DNA of 20,003 nt from Bacteroidota bacterium (GCA_023433205.1 JAEZDS010000139.1:1-20003); one strand, 5' to 3'. Shown: positions 8,319 through 15,937, counted from the first letter of the stretch. Notes: generated from the letters alone by a model not told the origin. Made by a program: numbers and translations.

Positions 8319-9029
8319 TCAGCCTGCCTTTACCAGAAATTTCCCTTCCAGCACCGGAAGCACCGGACACTGATTCAGGCTTAAACAGTACTTGATGTCT
8401 CTTTCAAGATCAAGCCGGGCCAGCCTGTTGCGGTGAGATGAATTGCCAAGAAATTCGAAAATATCATGTTTTGCGATCTTGTAAAGTTCCATCGAAGCAA
8501 TGGTTGAGTCACAAACAGAATTAAAGCCATGTTTGTAGATAAGAGCTTCGGCAACAGCCCCTGCAAACAAGGAATCTTCCAGATTAAATTTATTTTTCCA
8601 GCCGGCGCAAAGAAACAGTACGTCCTTTTTCTCCTTTTTCAGATATTCTGTCACCGTGTCCATATTCAGAAAACTGCCAATGATCACTTTTTGGGCGTGC
8701 CTTGCCACATTAATGGCGTGCGTGCCGTTGGTGGTGGTTATGGCAATGGTTTTTCCCTTCACCTTACTGCTCATATAGCCAAAAGGACTATTACCAAGAT
8801 CGAACCCGTCAACAATTTCAGCGTTGCGTTCGGCAGCTACCATAAATCCGTTCTCTTTAAACTTCTGGGCCTCCTCAATGGTGGCCACCGGGATCATCTT
8901 TGATACACCATTATAAAAAGCAGTGGTGATGGCTGAAGAGGCACGTAAAATATCAATCACTACTACATTGGCATCCGGGTTATGGAAGAGAGGGTATGAC
9001 TGGGGACTAAAACAGACTTCAATATTCAT
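8319..9029 (-). CDS. comB: 2-phosphosulfolactate phosphatase family protein (ComB)
   Basis: ComB is a Mg-dependent phosphatase that removes phosphate from 2-phosphosulfolactate, a step known in archaeal coenzyme M synthesis. Diagnostic stretches are VVVIDILRASSAITTAF (residues 22-38), ERNAEIVDGFDLGNSPFGY (67-85), TTTNGTHA (98-105) and the aspartate-containing LFLCAGWKNKFNLEDSLFAG. I chose the ATG at 9029 (MNIEVCFSPQ, 236 residues) over one at 9086. The longer form adds a 19-residue extension with no family match, and its first codons overlap a TAAGTTTG promoter box. Many bacteria carry comB homologues without coenzyme M, so the substrate here is uncertain; a role in sulfolactate or sulfonate metabolism is only a guess. 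It stands alone, divergent from gmhA. Confidence 0.88.
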   Translation of the reverse strand: MNIEVCFSPQSYPLFHNPDANVVVIDILRASSAITTAFYNGVSKMIPVATIEEAQKFKENGFMVAAERNAEIVDGFDLGNSPFGYMSSKVKGKTIAITTTNGTHAINVARHAQKVIIGSFLNMDTVTEYLKKEKKDVLFLCAGWKNKFNLEDSLFAGAVAEALIYKHGFNSVCDSTIASMELYKIAKHDIFEFLGNSSHRNRLARLDLERDIKYCLSLNQCPVLPVLEGKFLVKAG

Positions 9030-9073
9030 GTAAGCTATCCTGCATTTATACCCCGTGCAGGCGACCGGGCAAA

Positions 9074-9081
9074 CAAACTTA
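9074..9081 (-). promoter_or_regulatory. Bacteroidota-type -7 promoter box for comB
   Basis: On the minus strand this reads TAAGTTTG, an exact TAnnTTTG match, 44 bases upstream of the chosen comB ATG at 9029. The alternative upstream ATG at 9086 would lie at or before the box, which argues against it. A TTTG further upstream is 26 bases away, slightly too far for a canonical -33 element. Confidence 0.45.
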
Positions 9082-9168
9082 AACATTTTTCTATTACCTG
9101 TTTTTCACAAAGTCTGCAAAAAATTGACCTGCCCCGGTTGAGTGCGCAAAAAAGGATAATTTTAAACC

Positions 9169-9753
9169 ATGACAGAAATGATCAGGGAAAAGATCCAGAG
9201 TGCAATTGACCTGAAAAAGGCGCTTTTAAACGACGATGAGCTGCTGAAGCGCGTGCGCAGGGCATCGGAGTCCATTGTTGCCACTTACCGGGCCGGGGGA
9301 AAAGTGTTGTGGTGCGGAAACGGAGGCAGTGCAGCCGACGCACAGCACCTGGCAGCAGAGCTTAGCGGCAGGTTCTATTATGACAGACCGCCTCTGAGTT
9401 CAGAAGCCCTTCATGTAAATACAAGCTACTTAACGGCAGTAGCCAACGATTACAGTTATGAGGTGATCTACAGCAGACTGGTTCAGGCACTTGGCAGAGA
9501 GAAGGATGTACTGATAGCACTGAGTACCAGTGGAAACAGTGCCAACGTGCTGAAGGCGCTTGAACAGGCCCGGGCGCAAAAAATGATCACCATTGGTTTT
9601 ACCGGAAAAGACGGAGGAAAAATGAAAGCGCTCTGCGACATCCTTATCAATATTCCCTCATCCGACACTCCCCGGATCCAGGAATGTCACATGCTGCTTG
9701 GTCACACACTTTGTGAGATCACCGAAAGAGAACTTTTTCCTCACGAAAATTAG
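9169..9753 (+). CDS. gmhA: D-sedoheptulose-7-phosphate isomerase GmhA-like (SIS domain)
   Basis: GmhA turns sedoheptulose 7-phosphate into D-glycero-D-manno-heptose 7-phosphate, the first step towards ADP- or GDP-heptose. The 194-residue single SIS-domain protein has the phosphate-binding CGNGGSAADAQH (residues 49-60) and LSTSGNSANV (118-127). Residues aligned by eye with the E. coli catalytic set are His60, Glu64, Gln171 and His179. The length is typical. It opens a four-gene operon with an hddC-like gene directly abutting (TAG then ATG). The GDP-heptose setting suggests use in an S-layer, capsule or O-glycan sugar rather than core lipopolysaccharide. An imperfect promoter box, TAATTTTA, lies just before the ATG. 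DiaA and other SIS proteins share this fold, but the context favours GmhA. Confidence 0.9.
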   Translation: MTEMIREKIQSAIDLKKALLNDDELLKRVRRASESIVATYRAGGKVLWCGNGGSAADAQHLAAELSGRFYYDRPPLSSEALHVNTSYLTAVANDYSYEVIYSRLVQALGREKDVLIALSTSGNSANVLKALEQARAQKMITIGFTGKDGGKMKALCDILINIPSSDTPRIQECHMLLGHTLCEITERELFPHEN

Positions 9754-10467
9754 ATGGAGGCAAAAACCGCAATTATTTTGGCCGGTGGTTTTGGCACTCG
9801 ACTTCAGGAACTGATAAGTGACCTGCCAAAACCTATGGCACCCGTCAACAACAGGCCTTTCCTCACCTACCTGCTCGACTTCCTCGAAAGTTATGGCATC
9901 ACTGATGTAGTGATTTGTACCGGTTATTTAGCCCAAAAGATCAGCGCTTATTATGGCAATTCATACAAAAACATCAGTTTAAGGTATAGCCATGAAGATA
10001 GTCCGCTTGGTACCGGAGGAGCCATAAAGCAGGCACTTGGCCTGTGCAGTGATGAAACGGTTTTTGTTTTGAACGGGGACTCTTTTTTTGACATTGATCT
10101 TCAGAAATTTTACAAGCTCCACCTGCCCACGGATGCCGTGGTTTCAATTGCCCTGCGCAGGGTTGATGACAGTTCGCGATACGGCAGCATTGAAACCGAC
10201 AAAGAGAACAGGATCACCAGATTTACCGAAAAAACAGCCGGTGCTCATCCGGGAAGTATAAGCGCCGGAATTTACCTGATCAACACCAGGCCTTTTCTGC
10301 AGCATGCCCCTGCACAGCCCGCTTTCAGCATTGAAAAAGATTTTTTTGAAAAGCAACTAAAAAAACTCACATTTAAAGGTTACTTGTTTGAAGGATATTT
10401 TATCGACATAGGCATTCCTTCCGACTATAAACGGGCGCAGCATGAACTTAGAGGATCTGAAGATTGA
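9754..10467 (+). CDS. hddC: D-glycero-alpha-D-manno-heptose 1-phosphate guanylyltransferase-like nucleotidyltransferase (HddC)
   Basis: This sugar-1-phosphate nucleotidyltransferase probably joins heptose 1-phosphate to GTP, giving GDP-heptose. The 237-residue protein has the N-terminal nucleotide-binding signature LAGGFGTRL (residues 9-17), followed by DLPKPMAPV (23-31), where the lysine contacts the phosphate. SPLGTGGAI lies at 83-91, and the metal-binding aspartate is in LNGDSFF at 106-112. The single catalytic domain lacks the left-handed helix domain of GlmU-type enzymes. The setting between gmhA and a gmhB-like gene is the main reason to prefer HddC over mannose or glucose nucleotidyltransferases. 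It begins directly after the gmhA stop and overlaps the next gene by 26 bases. Confidence 0.85.
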   Translation: MEAKTAIILAGGFGTRLQELISDLPKPMAPVNNRPFLTYLLDFLESYGITDVVICTGYLAQKISAYYGNSYKNISLRYSHEDSPLGTGGAIKQALGLCSDETVFVLNGDSFFDIDLQKFYKLHLPTDAVVSIALRRVDDSSRYGSIETDKENRITRFTEKTAGAHPGSISAGIYLINTRPFLQHAPAQPAFSIEKDFFEKQLKKLTFKGYLFEGYFIDIGIPSDYKRAQHELRGSED

Positions 10468-10990
10468 CAAAAGCTGGACGTTATTCCTGGACAGGGATGG
10501 CGTGATCAACAAAAAGCTCGACAATGATTATGTTCGCCATTGGTCAGATTTTGAATTTATTGATGAGGCATTGCAGGCCATACAGATATTTAATAAGATT
10601 TTTGGCACCATTATCGTCGTAACCAATCAGCAGGGAATTGGAAAAAGACTATACAGAACCGAAGACCTGGAGCTGATTCACCGAAACATGCTATATGAAA
10701 TTAACTTTTATGGTGGAAGGATAGACAAGGTATATTTCGCCCCGCAGCTGGCTGAAGAAGGTCATCCCGATCGCAAACCAGGAACAGGAATGGCTTTGAA
10801 AGCCCGAAATGATTTTCCCGAAATTGATTTTAATAAGAGCATTATGGTTGGCGACAGCACCAGCGATATATTGTTTGGAAAAAATGCTGGCATGAAAACT
10901 GTACACATCTCCACTCACAGGAGAGATGAAATTGAGCCGGATTTTACCTTTTCATCCCTGATTGAATTCGCGCTTGCTCTTTTGTTATGA
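10442..10990 (+). CDS. gmhB: HAD-IIIA family phosphatase, GmhB-like (heptose 1,7-bisphosphate phosphatase)
   Basis: GmhB removes the 7-phosphate from heptose 1,7-bisphosphate. The 182-residue protein has the four HAD motifs: nucleophile Asp17 and Asp19 in FLDRDGVIN, the threonine of TNQQGIG (61-67), the lysine in RKPGTGM (111-117), and Asp138/Asp142 in VGDSTSD. The oddity is the loop before RKPG. Typical GmhB proteins bind zinc there with three cysteines and a histidine; here it reads YFAPQLAEEGHPD with no cysteine, so the zinc site is absent. The start at 10442 overlaps hddC by 26 bases; no other methionine occurs before the catalytic motif, so the overlap is probably real. The enzyme class is sure; the substrate is inferred from its operon neighbours. 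Confidence 0.82.
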   Translation: MNLEDLKIDKSWTLFLDRDGVINKKLDNDYVRHWSDFEFIDEALQAIQIFNKIFGTIIVVTNQQGIGKRLYRTEDLELIHRNMLYEINFYGGRIDKVYFAPQLAEEGHPDRKPGTGMALKARNDFPEIDFNKSIMVGDSTSDILFGKNAGMKTVHISTHRRDEIEPDFTFSSLIEFALALLL

Positions 10991-11733
10991 AGGTATCTGT
11001 AATTACAGTCACATATAATTCAGTTCACACCCTTGAGCAAACCATTCTGTCTGTTGCCGCTCAGGACTATCCAGGAATTGAGTACATTATAGTGGATGGA
11101 GGTTCTACCGATGGCACACTGTCGCTGATTGACAGATACCGTATCCATGTAAGCAAGTTTATATCTGAAGCAGATGAAGGCCTGTATCACGCGCTTAACA
11201 AGGGTATTTCGCTGGCCGAAGGTGACGTGATTGCTTTTTTGCATTCAGACGATTTTTACACAGGACCCGGTGTGATCAGCGCTTACGTTGCTCTTTTTCA
11301 AAAACAGAATTGTATGGCTATTTACAGTGATTTGTATTATGTTGACCGTTATAATACAGATAAGATCATTCGGAAATGGCGCAGCGGCAACTACAGAAAG
11401 GGTTCATTTTTACAGGGCTGGATGCCTCCCCATCCTACCTTTCTGGCACGGAAAGAAATGTATGAACGCTTCGGCATTTTTAATACTTCCTTGAAAAGCG
11501 CAGCCGATTATGAACTGATGTTGCGCTTTATACACAAACATCAGATTCATATATGCTACCTTCCTCAATTCACCATCAAAATGCGTGCAGGCGGCAAAAG
11601 TAATGTATCGCTGAAAAACCGGCTGGCCGCAAATACTGAAGACCGTCGCGCCTGGGCAATCAACGGTCTTCAGCCAAAATTCTACACACTTTATTTAAAA
11701 CCTCTGCGCAAGCTCTTTCAGTTTTTTATCTGA
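10987..11733 (+). CDS. Family 2 glycosyltransferase (GT-A fold)
   Basis: This cytoplasmic or membrane-associated glycosyltransferase probably transfers a nucleotide-activated sugar to a growing surface glycan. The 248-residue protein starts with VSVITVTYNS (residues 3-12), then has the nucleotide-binding IIVDGGSTDGT (34-44), SEADEGLYHALNKGI (60-74), and the metal-binding LHSDD (85-89). These are all typical of GT2 enzymes of the WcaE-like type. There is no membrane segment, but the C-terminal end is basic and aromatic, which may aid membrane contact. It overlaps the phosphatase gene by 4 bases (ATGA), so it is probably translated with the heptose operon, and the donor could be GDP-heptose, although sequence cannot show this. 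Its stop codon abuts the stop of the convergent protease gene. Confidence 0.88.
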   Translation: MKVSVITVTYNSVHTLEQTILSVAAQDYPGIEYIIVDGGSTDGTLSLIDRYRIHVSKFISEADEGLYHALNKGISLAEGDVIAFLHSDDFYTGPGVISAYVALFQKQNCMAIYSDLYYVDRYNTDKIIRKWRSGNYRKGSFLQGWMPPHPTFLARKEMYERFGIFNTSLKSAADYELMLRFIHKHQIHICYLPQFTIKMRAGGKSNVSLKNRLAANTEDRRAWAINGLQPKFYTLYLKPLRKLFQFFI

Positions 11734-14700
11734 TCATTGCCTTATGAGTTTTTCCTGCATTACAGTGCCGCCATCTTTCGCGTTCACCCTTATCATGTAG
11801 AGGCCGGCGGCATAATTTTTCAGGTCAATAACCTGCATGCTTTGTTCTGCTTCCACAGATCTGATCAGGCGCCCGCTGCCGTCAAAGATCAGGACCTGCA
11901 TACCGGAACTGAGACCATCAACAAACAGTATCTCTGCTGCCGGATTAGGAAACATCTTTATTGAATTAGTGCCGTTTTCCCCCAACCCCAGACATTCCGA
12001 GGCAATCAGCAGAACTTCGTCACTTCCGCTACAGCCATTTGCATCAGTAAAAGTATACGACACGGTGTACATGCCTGTTGCTCCCGGGTAAAAACTGGTG
12101 CCAACTACCCCCGCACCTGTAAGAGTCCCGCCTGAAGGCATGCCGGTAAGGGCAACCTCATCTTCAACACAAAGGGTTTCAGAAGCCGCGCTCAAAAACA
12201 CCTGCGGCAATGCCATTACTTCCACACTCACGGGAGCAGCATCGCTCACGCAGCTTGCACGGGTGATCTTCCAGTTGTAATACCAATAGTAAAAACCCGC
12301 TCCGGCGCTTGACCCTGTGATCTTGGCACAGTTGCCTACATTATATGGATAAGAAACATTACTGTTAGATCTGTGCAGACTTGAATTATTATTAGAAGCA
12401 AGGCCCAACTCATAATCGGTCCCTGGTGTAAGGGCGAAATCCAGTGTTAAAGTATTTGCCCCGGCTATAAGACTGGCCATTTTCGAATCCAGCACAAACT
12501 TCGAAGAATTTCTCAGTTCAATAGTGCACAAACCTGTTGTTTGCGCGTAAACCACCACGGTGTTCAATGTGCTGTTCTGCAGAACATCGAAAATCAGGTA
12601 ATGTGAACTGTTGTTAAGATAACCGCCACCGGTTGCCAGACTTATTCCGCCGAACAAAGGCGCAGTTGTATAGGTGTTATTTACATAATATGTAGCGTTG
12701 CCAGTCACTGAAGCTATTGCCAGGCTGTTTCCGGAATTTACGCTGTTTGCAAGCGTGGGACTTTGAAACCACTGCACAAAACCCTTATTTACACCAGAAG
12801 ACAGCGTAACCGGGCTGCCATAGCAGACACTGCTTGTACTCACCGCCGGTTTTGCGGGAAGTTCAACAACCACAAACGCCTGCTTCTGTACACTGTCTGA
12901 TTGCGTACAGCCTGAAGCTTTCAGTTTAACGCTGTAATTACCTGCCGCTGTATACGTATGCACAGGATTAAGGGCAGATGACACCGCACCATCACCAAAG
13001 TACCAGGTATAGTTTTGAGCATAAGGTGTAGCATTGCTGAAACTCACGGTTGCAGGAAGACTGCAGAATTCCGCAACTTCTGCCACGAAGTCAGGATTCA
13101 CAGCATTTGCAGATACCTGTTGCCCCACACCAACCGCGTACCATGCATTTGCCGTTTGAATCATTTCATTGCTGCAATCCCCGAAAAGATCCTTGGCCGC
13201 CTGAATGCAGCCAATCCGGGCAGAGACAAAATCAGTAGTTGGGGTAAAATAAACTGTAAGCGCCCTGAAGGCGATGCGGGCAGCGGCAGTCATGCCAATG
13301 CCCTGAATGGAATAGCTTTGAGAAAGATCGTTGGTTCCGGAACCGCCGGTTACCAGCAGATAAAACCAATAATTGGGCACACCACTGTTGGTGTGAACAC
13401 CACCGTTATCGGCGGTACCTCCGTACCAGTAATTTCCTTTGTAAGTATCAGGATCTCCGTAATTATTAGGGCTTGACATATTTCGTAAACCCGCGTTACT
13501 GCTGGTTATGTCTTCACCTATTTTCCAGTTCCAGTTTGAAGGACGCGCAAAATTTTCAATAGCCACGCCAAAAATATCTGAAAAACTTTCATTAAGTGCC
13601 CCCGACTCGTAGGAATAGATCAGATTCGAGGTGAAATCAGTAAGTCCATGGGTTATCTCATGCCCGCATACATCCAGGGCAGTAAAGATCCTCCATGATG
13701 ATCCGTTTCCATCGCCATAGGTCATTCGCTGCCCATCCCAAAATGCGTTGGCGTAGTTATTCCCGTAATGCACATAACTGAGCAGCTTATGTCCTGCATT
13801 ATTAATGCTGTTTCTCTGGTGCTGAAGGAAAAAATAATCGTAAGTCTTCTCAGCGCCCCAATGACCGTCTGTAGCGCCCTGATCAAACCCCGTGCTGGTA
13901 TAGCTGCTGCTGGTACTCGTAAAATCTGTGGCGCCAAAATAACTGGTTCCGTTATTCAGATTGTAAGTTTCAATTCCCTGGCCACGCTGACTTTGACGCA
14001 GCCGGAAAGTACTGCCGTTCTGATCAACGGTTACGGTTTGGGTGCCGCTGTATTTTGTAACCGCCGACCCGGCCACATCTGCATTACACAACAGATTCTG
14101 CTCATCAAGTATCTTACCGCTTACCGCATCTACAAAAACATTGGCACGGTAAAGTGGCTGTTTTGCGTAAATATTGAACTTCCAGGCGCTAAGAAGATTT
14201 CCCTCTTTTTCGAAGAGAACCTTTTCGCCATGAGGATAATAAGTAAAAGATGGATCATTTAATACCTGACGCATGTGCTGGGCCTCCTGCTCGTTCTGCC
14301 ACATGTACTCGCTGGCTCCAACTTTGTTAAGAGCATGAACGAGAGCCTGCCCCTCATCAAGATTAAAATTAAAAGACTCGCTCCCGGAATTAATTTCCAG
14401 GTCACCATTTATAACTTCCAGCATACCATCGCTAAAGTGTGCTACCACCTGTTTCCCGAATAAACGTATACCGTTTTTGTAAATATTGTAGCGGATATGC
14501 ACCGTTCCATTATCATCGCGCTCACGCGCCGCCTCCAACGCGCTAAAACGGTTGTTGAGAATTGCTGCCACAAAGGCGGGTGCCTGAGCTTCGCTGATCC
14601 TCACTGAGGAGGCAGGTTTGGCAAGGACCAGACGGTTCTGGCTCCCATATTGATAATGAGTAAGCTGATCTTTAATAGCGGCTGACTGCGCCATTGCCCC

Positions 14701-14745
14701 GGTTGAAATGATCAAAGCCAATAAAGCGGTGGTAAAGTTTTTCAT
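11734..14745 (-). CDS. Secreted thermolysin-like M4 metallopeptidase with PKD and Ig-like modules and T9SS sorting domain
   Basis: A zinc endopeptidase of 1003 residues, exported and displayed or released by the type IX system. A signal peptide covers residues 1-19. An FTP/PepSY-type propeptide spans about 40-215. The M4 catalytic domain (about 225-540) carries HEITH at 362-366 with catalytic Glu363, zinc ligands His362, His366 and Glu386 (GALNESFSD), and the late active-site His451 in GGVHTNSGVPN. A PKD domain follows (about 551-628, with YFGDG and HTYTAAGNYSVKL). Next come an Ig-like stretch, a jelly-roll-like module (about 692-829, ending in FYYWYYNWKI), a second Ig-like module (845-918), and a type A sorting domain (928-1003; MFPNPA, LIFDGSGRLI, GLYMIRV). 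All key residues are present, so it should be active. It is divergent from the next secreted-protein gene. Confidence 0.95.
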   Translation of the reverse strand: MKNFTTALLALIISTGAMAQSAAIKDQLTHYQYGSQNRLVLAKPASSVRISEAQAPAFVAAILNNRFSALEAARERDDNGTVHIRYNIYKNGIRLFGKQVVAHFSDGMLEVINGDLEINSGSESFNFNLDEGQALVHALNKVGASEYMWQNEQEAQHMRQVLNDPSFTYYPHGEKVLFEKEGNLLSAWKFNIYAKQPLYRANVFVDAVSGKILDEQNLLCNADVAGSAVTKYSGTQTVTVDQNGSTFRLRQSQRGQGIETYNLNNGTSYFGATDFTSTSSSYTSTGFDQGATDGHWGAEKTYDYFFLQHQRNSINNAGHKLLSYVHYGNNYANAFWDGQRMTYGDGNGSSWRIFTALDVCGHEITHGLTDFTSNLIYSYESGALNESFSDIFGVAIENFARPSNWNWKIGEDITSSNAGLRNMSSPNNYGDPDTYKGNYWYGGTADNGGVHTNSGVPNYWFYLLVTGGSGTNDLSQSYSIQGIGMTAAARIAFRALTVYFTPTTDFVSARIGCIQAAKDLFGDCSNEMIQTANAWYAVGVGQQVSANAVNPDFVAEVAEFCSLPATVSFSNATPYAQNYTWYFGDGAVSSALNPVHTYTAAGNYSVKLKASGCTQSDSVQKQAFVVVELPAKPAVSTSSVCYGSPVTLSSGVNKGFVQWFQSPTLANSVNSGNSLAIASVTGNATYYVNNTYTTAPLFGGISLATGGGYLNNSSHYLIFDVLQNSTLNTVVVYAQTTGLCTIELRNSSKFVLDSKMASLIAGANTLTLDFALTPGTDYELGLASNNNSSLHRSNSNVSYPYNVGNCAKITGSSAGAGFYYWYYNWKITRASCVSDAAPVSVEVMALPQVFLSAASETLCVEDEVALTGMPSGGTLTGAGVVGTSFYPGATGMYTVSYTFTDANGCSGSDEVLLIASECLGLGENGTNSIKMFPNPAAEILFVDGLSSGMQVLIFDGSGRLIRSVEAEQSMQVIDLKNYAAGLYMIRVNAKDGGTVMQEKLIRQ

Positions 14746-14843
14746 TCGTATTTAAAAATTAATTTAACAATATAGGGGTTTTTGTATCTGTTTTGACCAG
14801 GTGGCTTTACTTTAACATTGTTCGATTCTTTAAAAAATTTTCA

Positions 14844-14851
14844 TATTTTTG
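14844..14851 (+). promoter_or_regulatory. Bacteroidota-type promoter (-7 box) for the Ig-like T9SS protein
   Basis: TATTTTTG matches TAnnTTTG exactly and ends 18 bases before the ATG at 14870. A TTG at 14818-14820 lies 23 bases upstream of the box, at the long end of the TTG-N17-23-TAnnTTTG spacing described for Flavobacterium. Its position shows that the in-frame TTG at 14849 is inside the promoter and cannot be the start. Confidence 0.55.
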
Positions 14852-14869
14852 CTAAAATTCCCGAAAGAA

Positions 14870-15910
14870 ATGAAACGTCTTTTCACTTTACTTTTAGTCC
14901 TGCTTTTGGTAGCAGAATTCAATGCTCAGGTACCGGTGATGAATCCAATTGACGGGCCCGCTATAGCCTGCTCTGCACCTGGAGCTCCTTCATCATTTAC
15001 TGCTTCTGCCAGCAACAATCCCACCCTGTTCAACTGGTCTTGTAACCCTTCATTCGGCGTCACATTCAGCAGTTATACCACATCTGTGGTAAACGTTAGT
15101 TTTCCGCAGGGCATGGGTATTTATACCCTTAGCTGTTTCGCGCAGAACGGCAGCGGCTTCAGCGCCCCGGTGGAACACGTTATTTATGTGCTTGAAACAC
15201 CCGAAGTGACTTTTTCAGGATCGCAAACCAGTTTTTGCCAGGGCTCATCCACCATGCTTATGGCAAGCGCCACCAGCCAGGCTGCCAGTTCTACCATTTC
15301 GTATAACTGGAGTCCCGCTACAGGTTTAAGCTCGTCTTCCTCTTACAGTGTAATGGCTAATCCTTCTGTAAGCACCACCTACACCGTTGTTGCCAGTCTT
15401 GGTTCCTGTCATTACTCAGTTTCTGTTCCGGTTACCGTTCGGCCATTGCCCACGTTCACAGTCAGCAGCAGTCACAATCCGCTTTGCCCGAAACAAACAG
15501 CTACCGTTACAATCGCAGGAGCAACCGCAAATATTTTCGTTAACAGTTCAGCGTCTGCACCTGTATTTACGCTCACGCCTGCGAGCACGAGTACATACAC
15601 AATTATTGGCAGCGACCAGTATGGCTGTACCGGATCTGCCACTTTTGTGCAAAACGTTTCATTGTGCCTGGCAGTTCAGGAAGTTCAACAGGTCAGGAAA
15701 GAACTTTTTGTTTACCCAAACCCCACGCAGGGCAGTTTTACTATTCGTTCTAGTTACAGCAGCCCCGTTCGTATTCTTGACCAGCTTGGAAAAGAAGTAA
15801 GACACTATGAAAACCGTAGTCAGGAAGAAATTGAGATCAGCGGACTCAGTCCCGGCATGTATTTTATTCTGGCAGAAAATCGCGCTATTCGCTTGATCGT
15901 CACCAAATAG
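14870..15910 (+). CDS. Secreted Ig-like repeat protein with T9SS type A sorting domain
   Basis: This 346-residue protein is predicted to be exported by Sec and then through the outer membrane by the type IX system. The signal peptide is clear (MKRLFTLLLVLLLVAEFNAQ, residues 1-20). Three beta-rich modules follow: one at about 28-108, one PKD/Ig-like at about 112-192 containing YNWSPATGLSSSSSYSVMAN, and one at about 193-265 ending in TYTIIGSDQYGCTG. Cysteines repeat in similar places in each module. Residues 276-346 form the sorting domain (LFVYPNPTQGSF, VRILDQLGKEV, SGLSPGMYFIL, IRLIVTK). No enzymatic motif is visible, so adhesion or surface structure is the most that can be said. The ATG at 14870 is chosen because it starts the signal peptide and follows a promoter box. 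Confidence 0.9.
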   Translation: MKRLFTLLLVLLLVAEFNAQVPVMNPIDGPAIACSAPGAPSSFTASASNNPTLFNWSCNPSFGVTFSSYTTSVVNVSFPQGMGIYTLSCFAQNGSGFSAPVEHVIYVLETPEVTFSGSQTSFCQGSSTMLMASATSQAASSTISYNWSPATGLSSSSSYSVMANPSVSTTYTVVASLGSCHYSVSVPVTVRPLPTFTVSSSHNPLCPKQTATVTIAGATANIFVNSSASAPVFTLTPASTSTYTIIGSDQYGCTGSATFVQNVSLCLAVQEVQQVRKELFVYPNPTQGSFTIRSSYSSPVRILDQLGKEVRHYENRSQEEIEISGLSPGMYFILAENRAIRLIVTK

Positions 15911-15937
15911 CAATGCCCAGACCTGTAAAGTATTCAA

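Noticed and set aside
9030..9086. Longer comB reading frame starting at 9086
   Set aside because: The added 19 residues do not resemble the family N-terminus, and a promoter box covers its first codons; the start at 9029 fits better.
13015..14262. Two plus-strand open frames of about 153 and 164 codons inside the M4 protease gene
   Set aside because: They lie antisense to a protein whose domains and catalytic residues are clear, and their translations show no recognisable domain or promoter.
14849..14869. TTG start seven codons upstream of the Ig-like secreted protein
   Set aside because: The TTG is part of the -7 promoter box, and the signal peptide begins naturally at the ATG at 14870.
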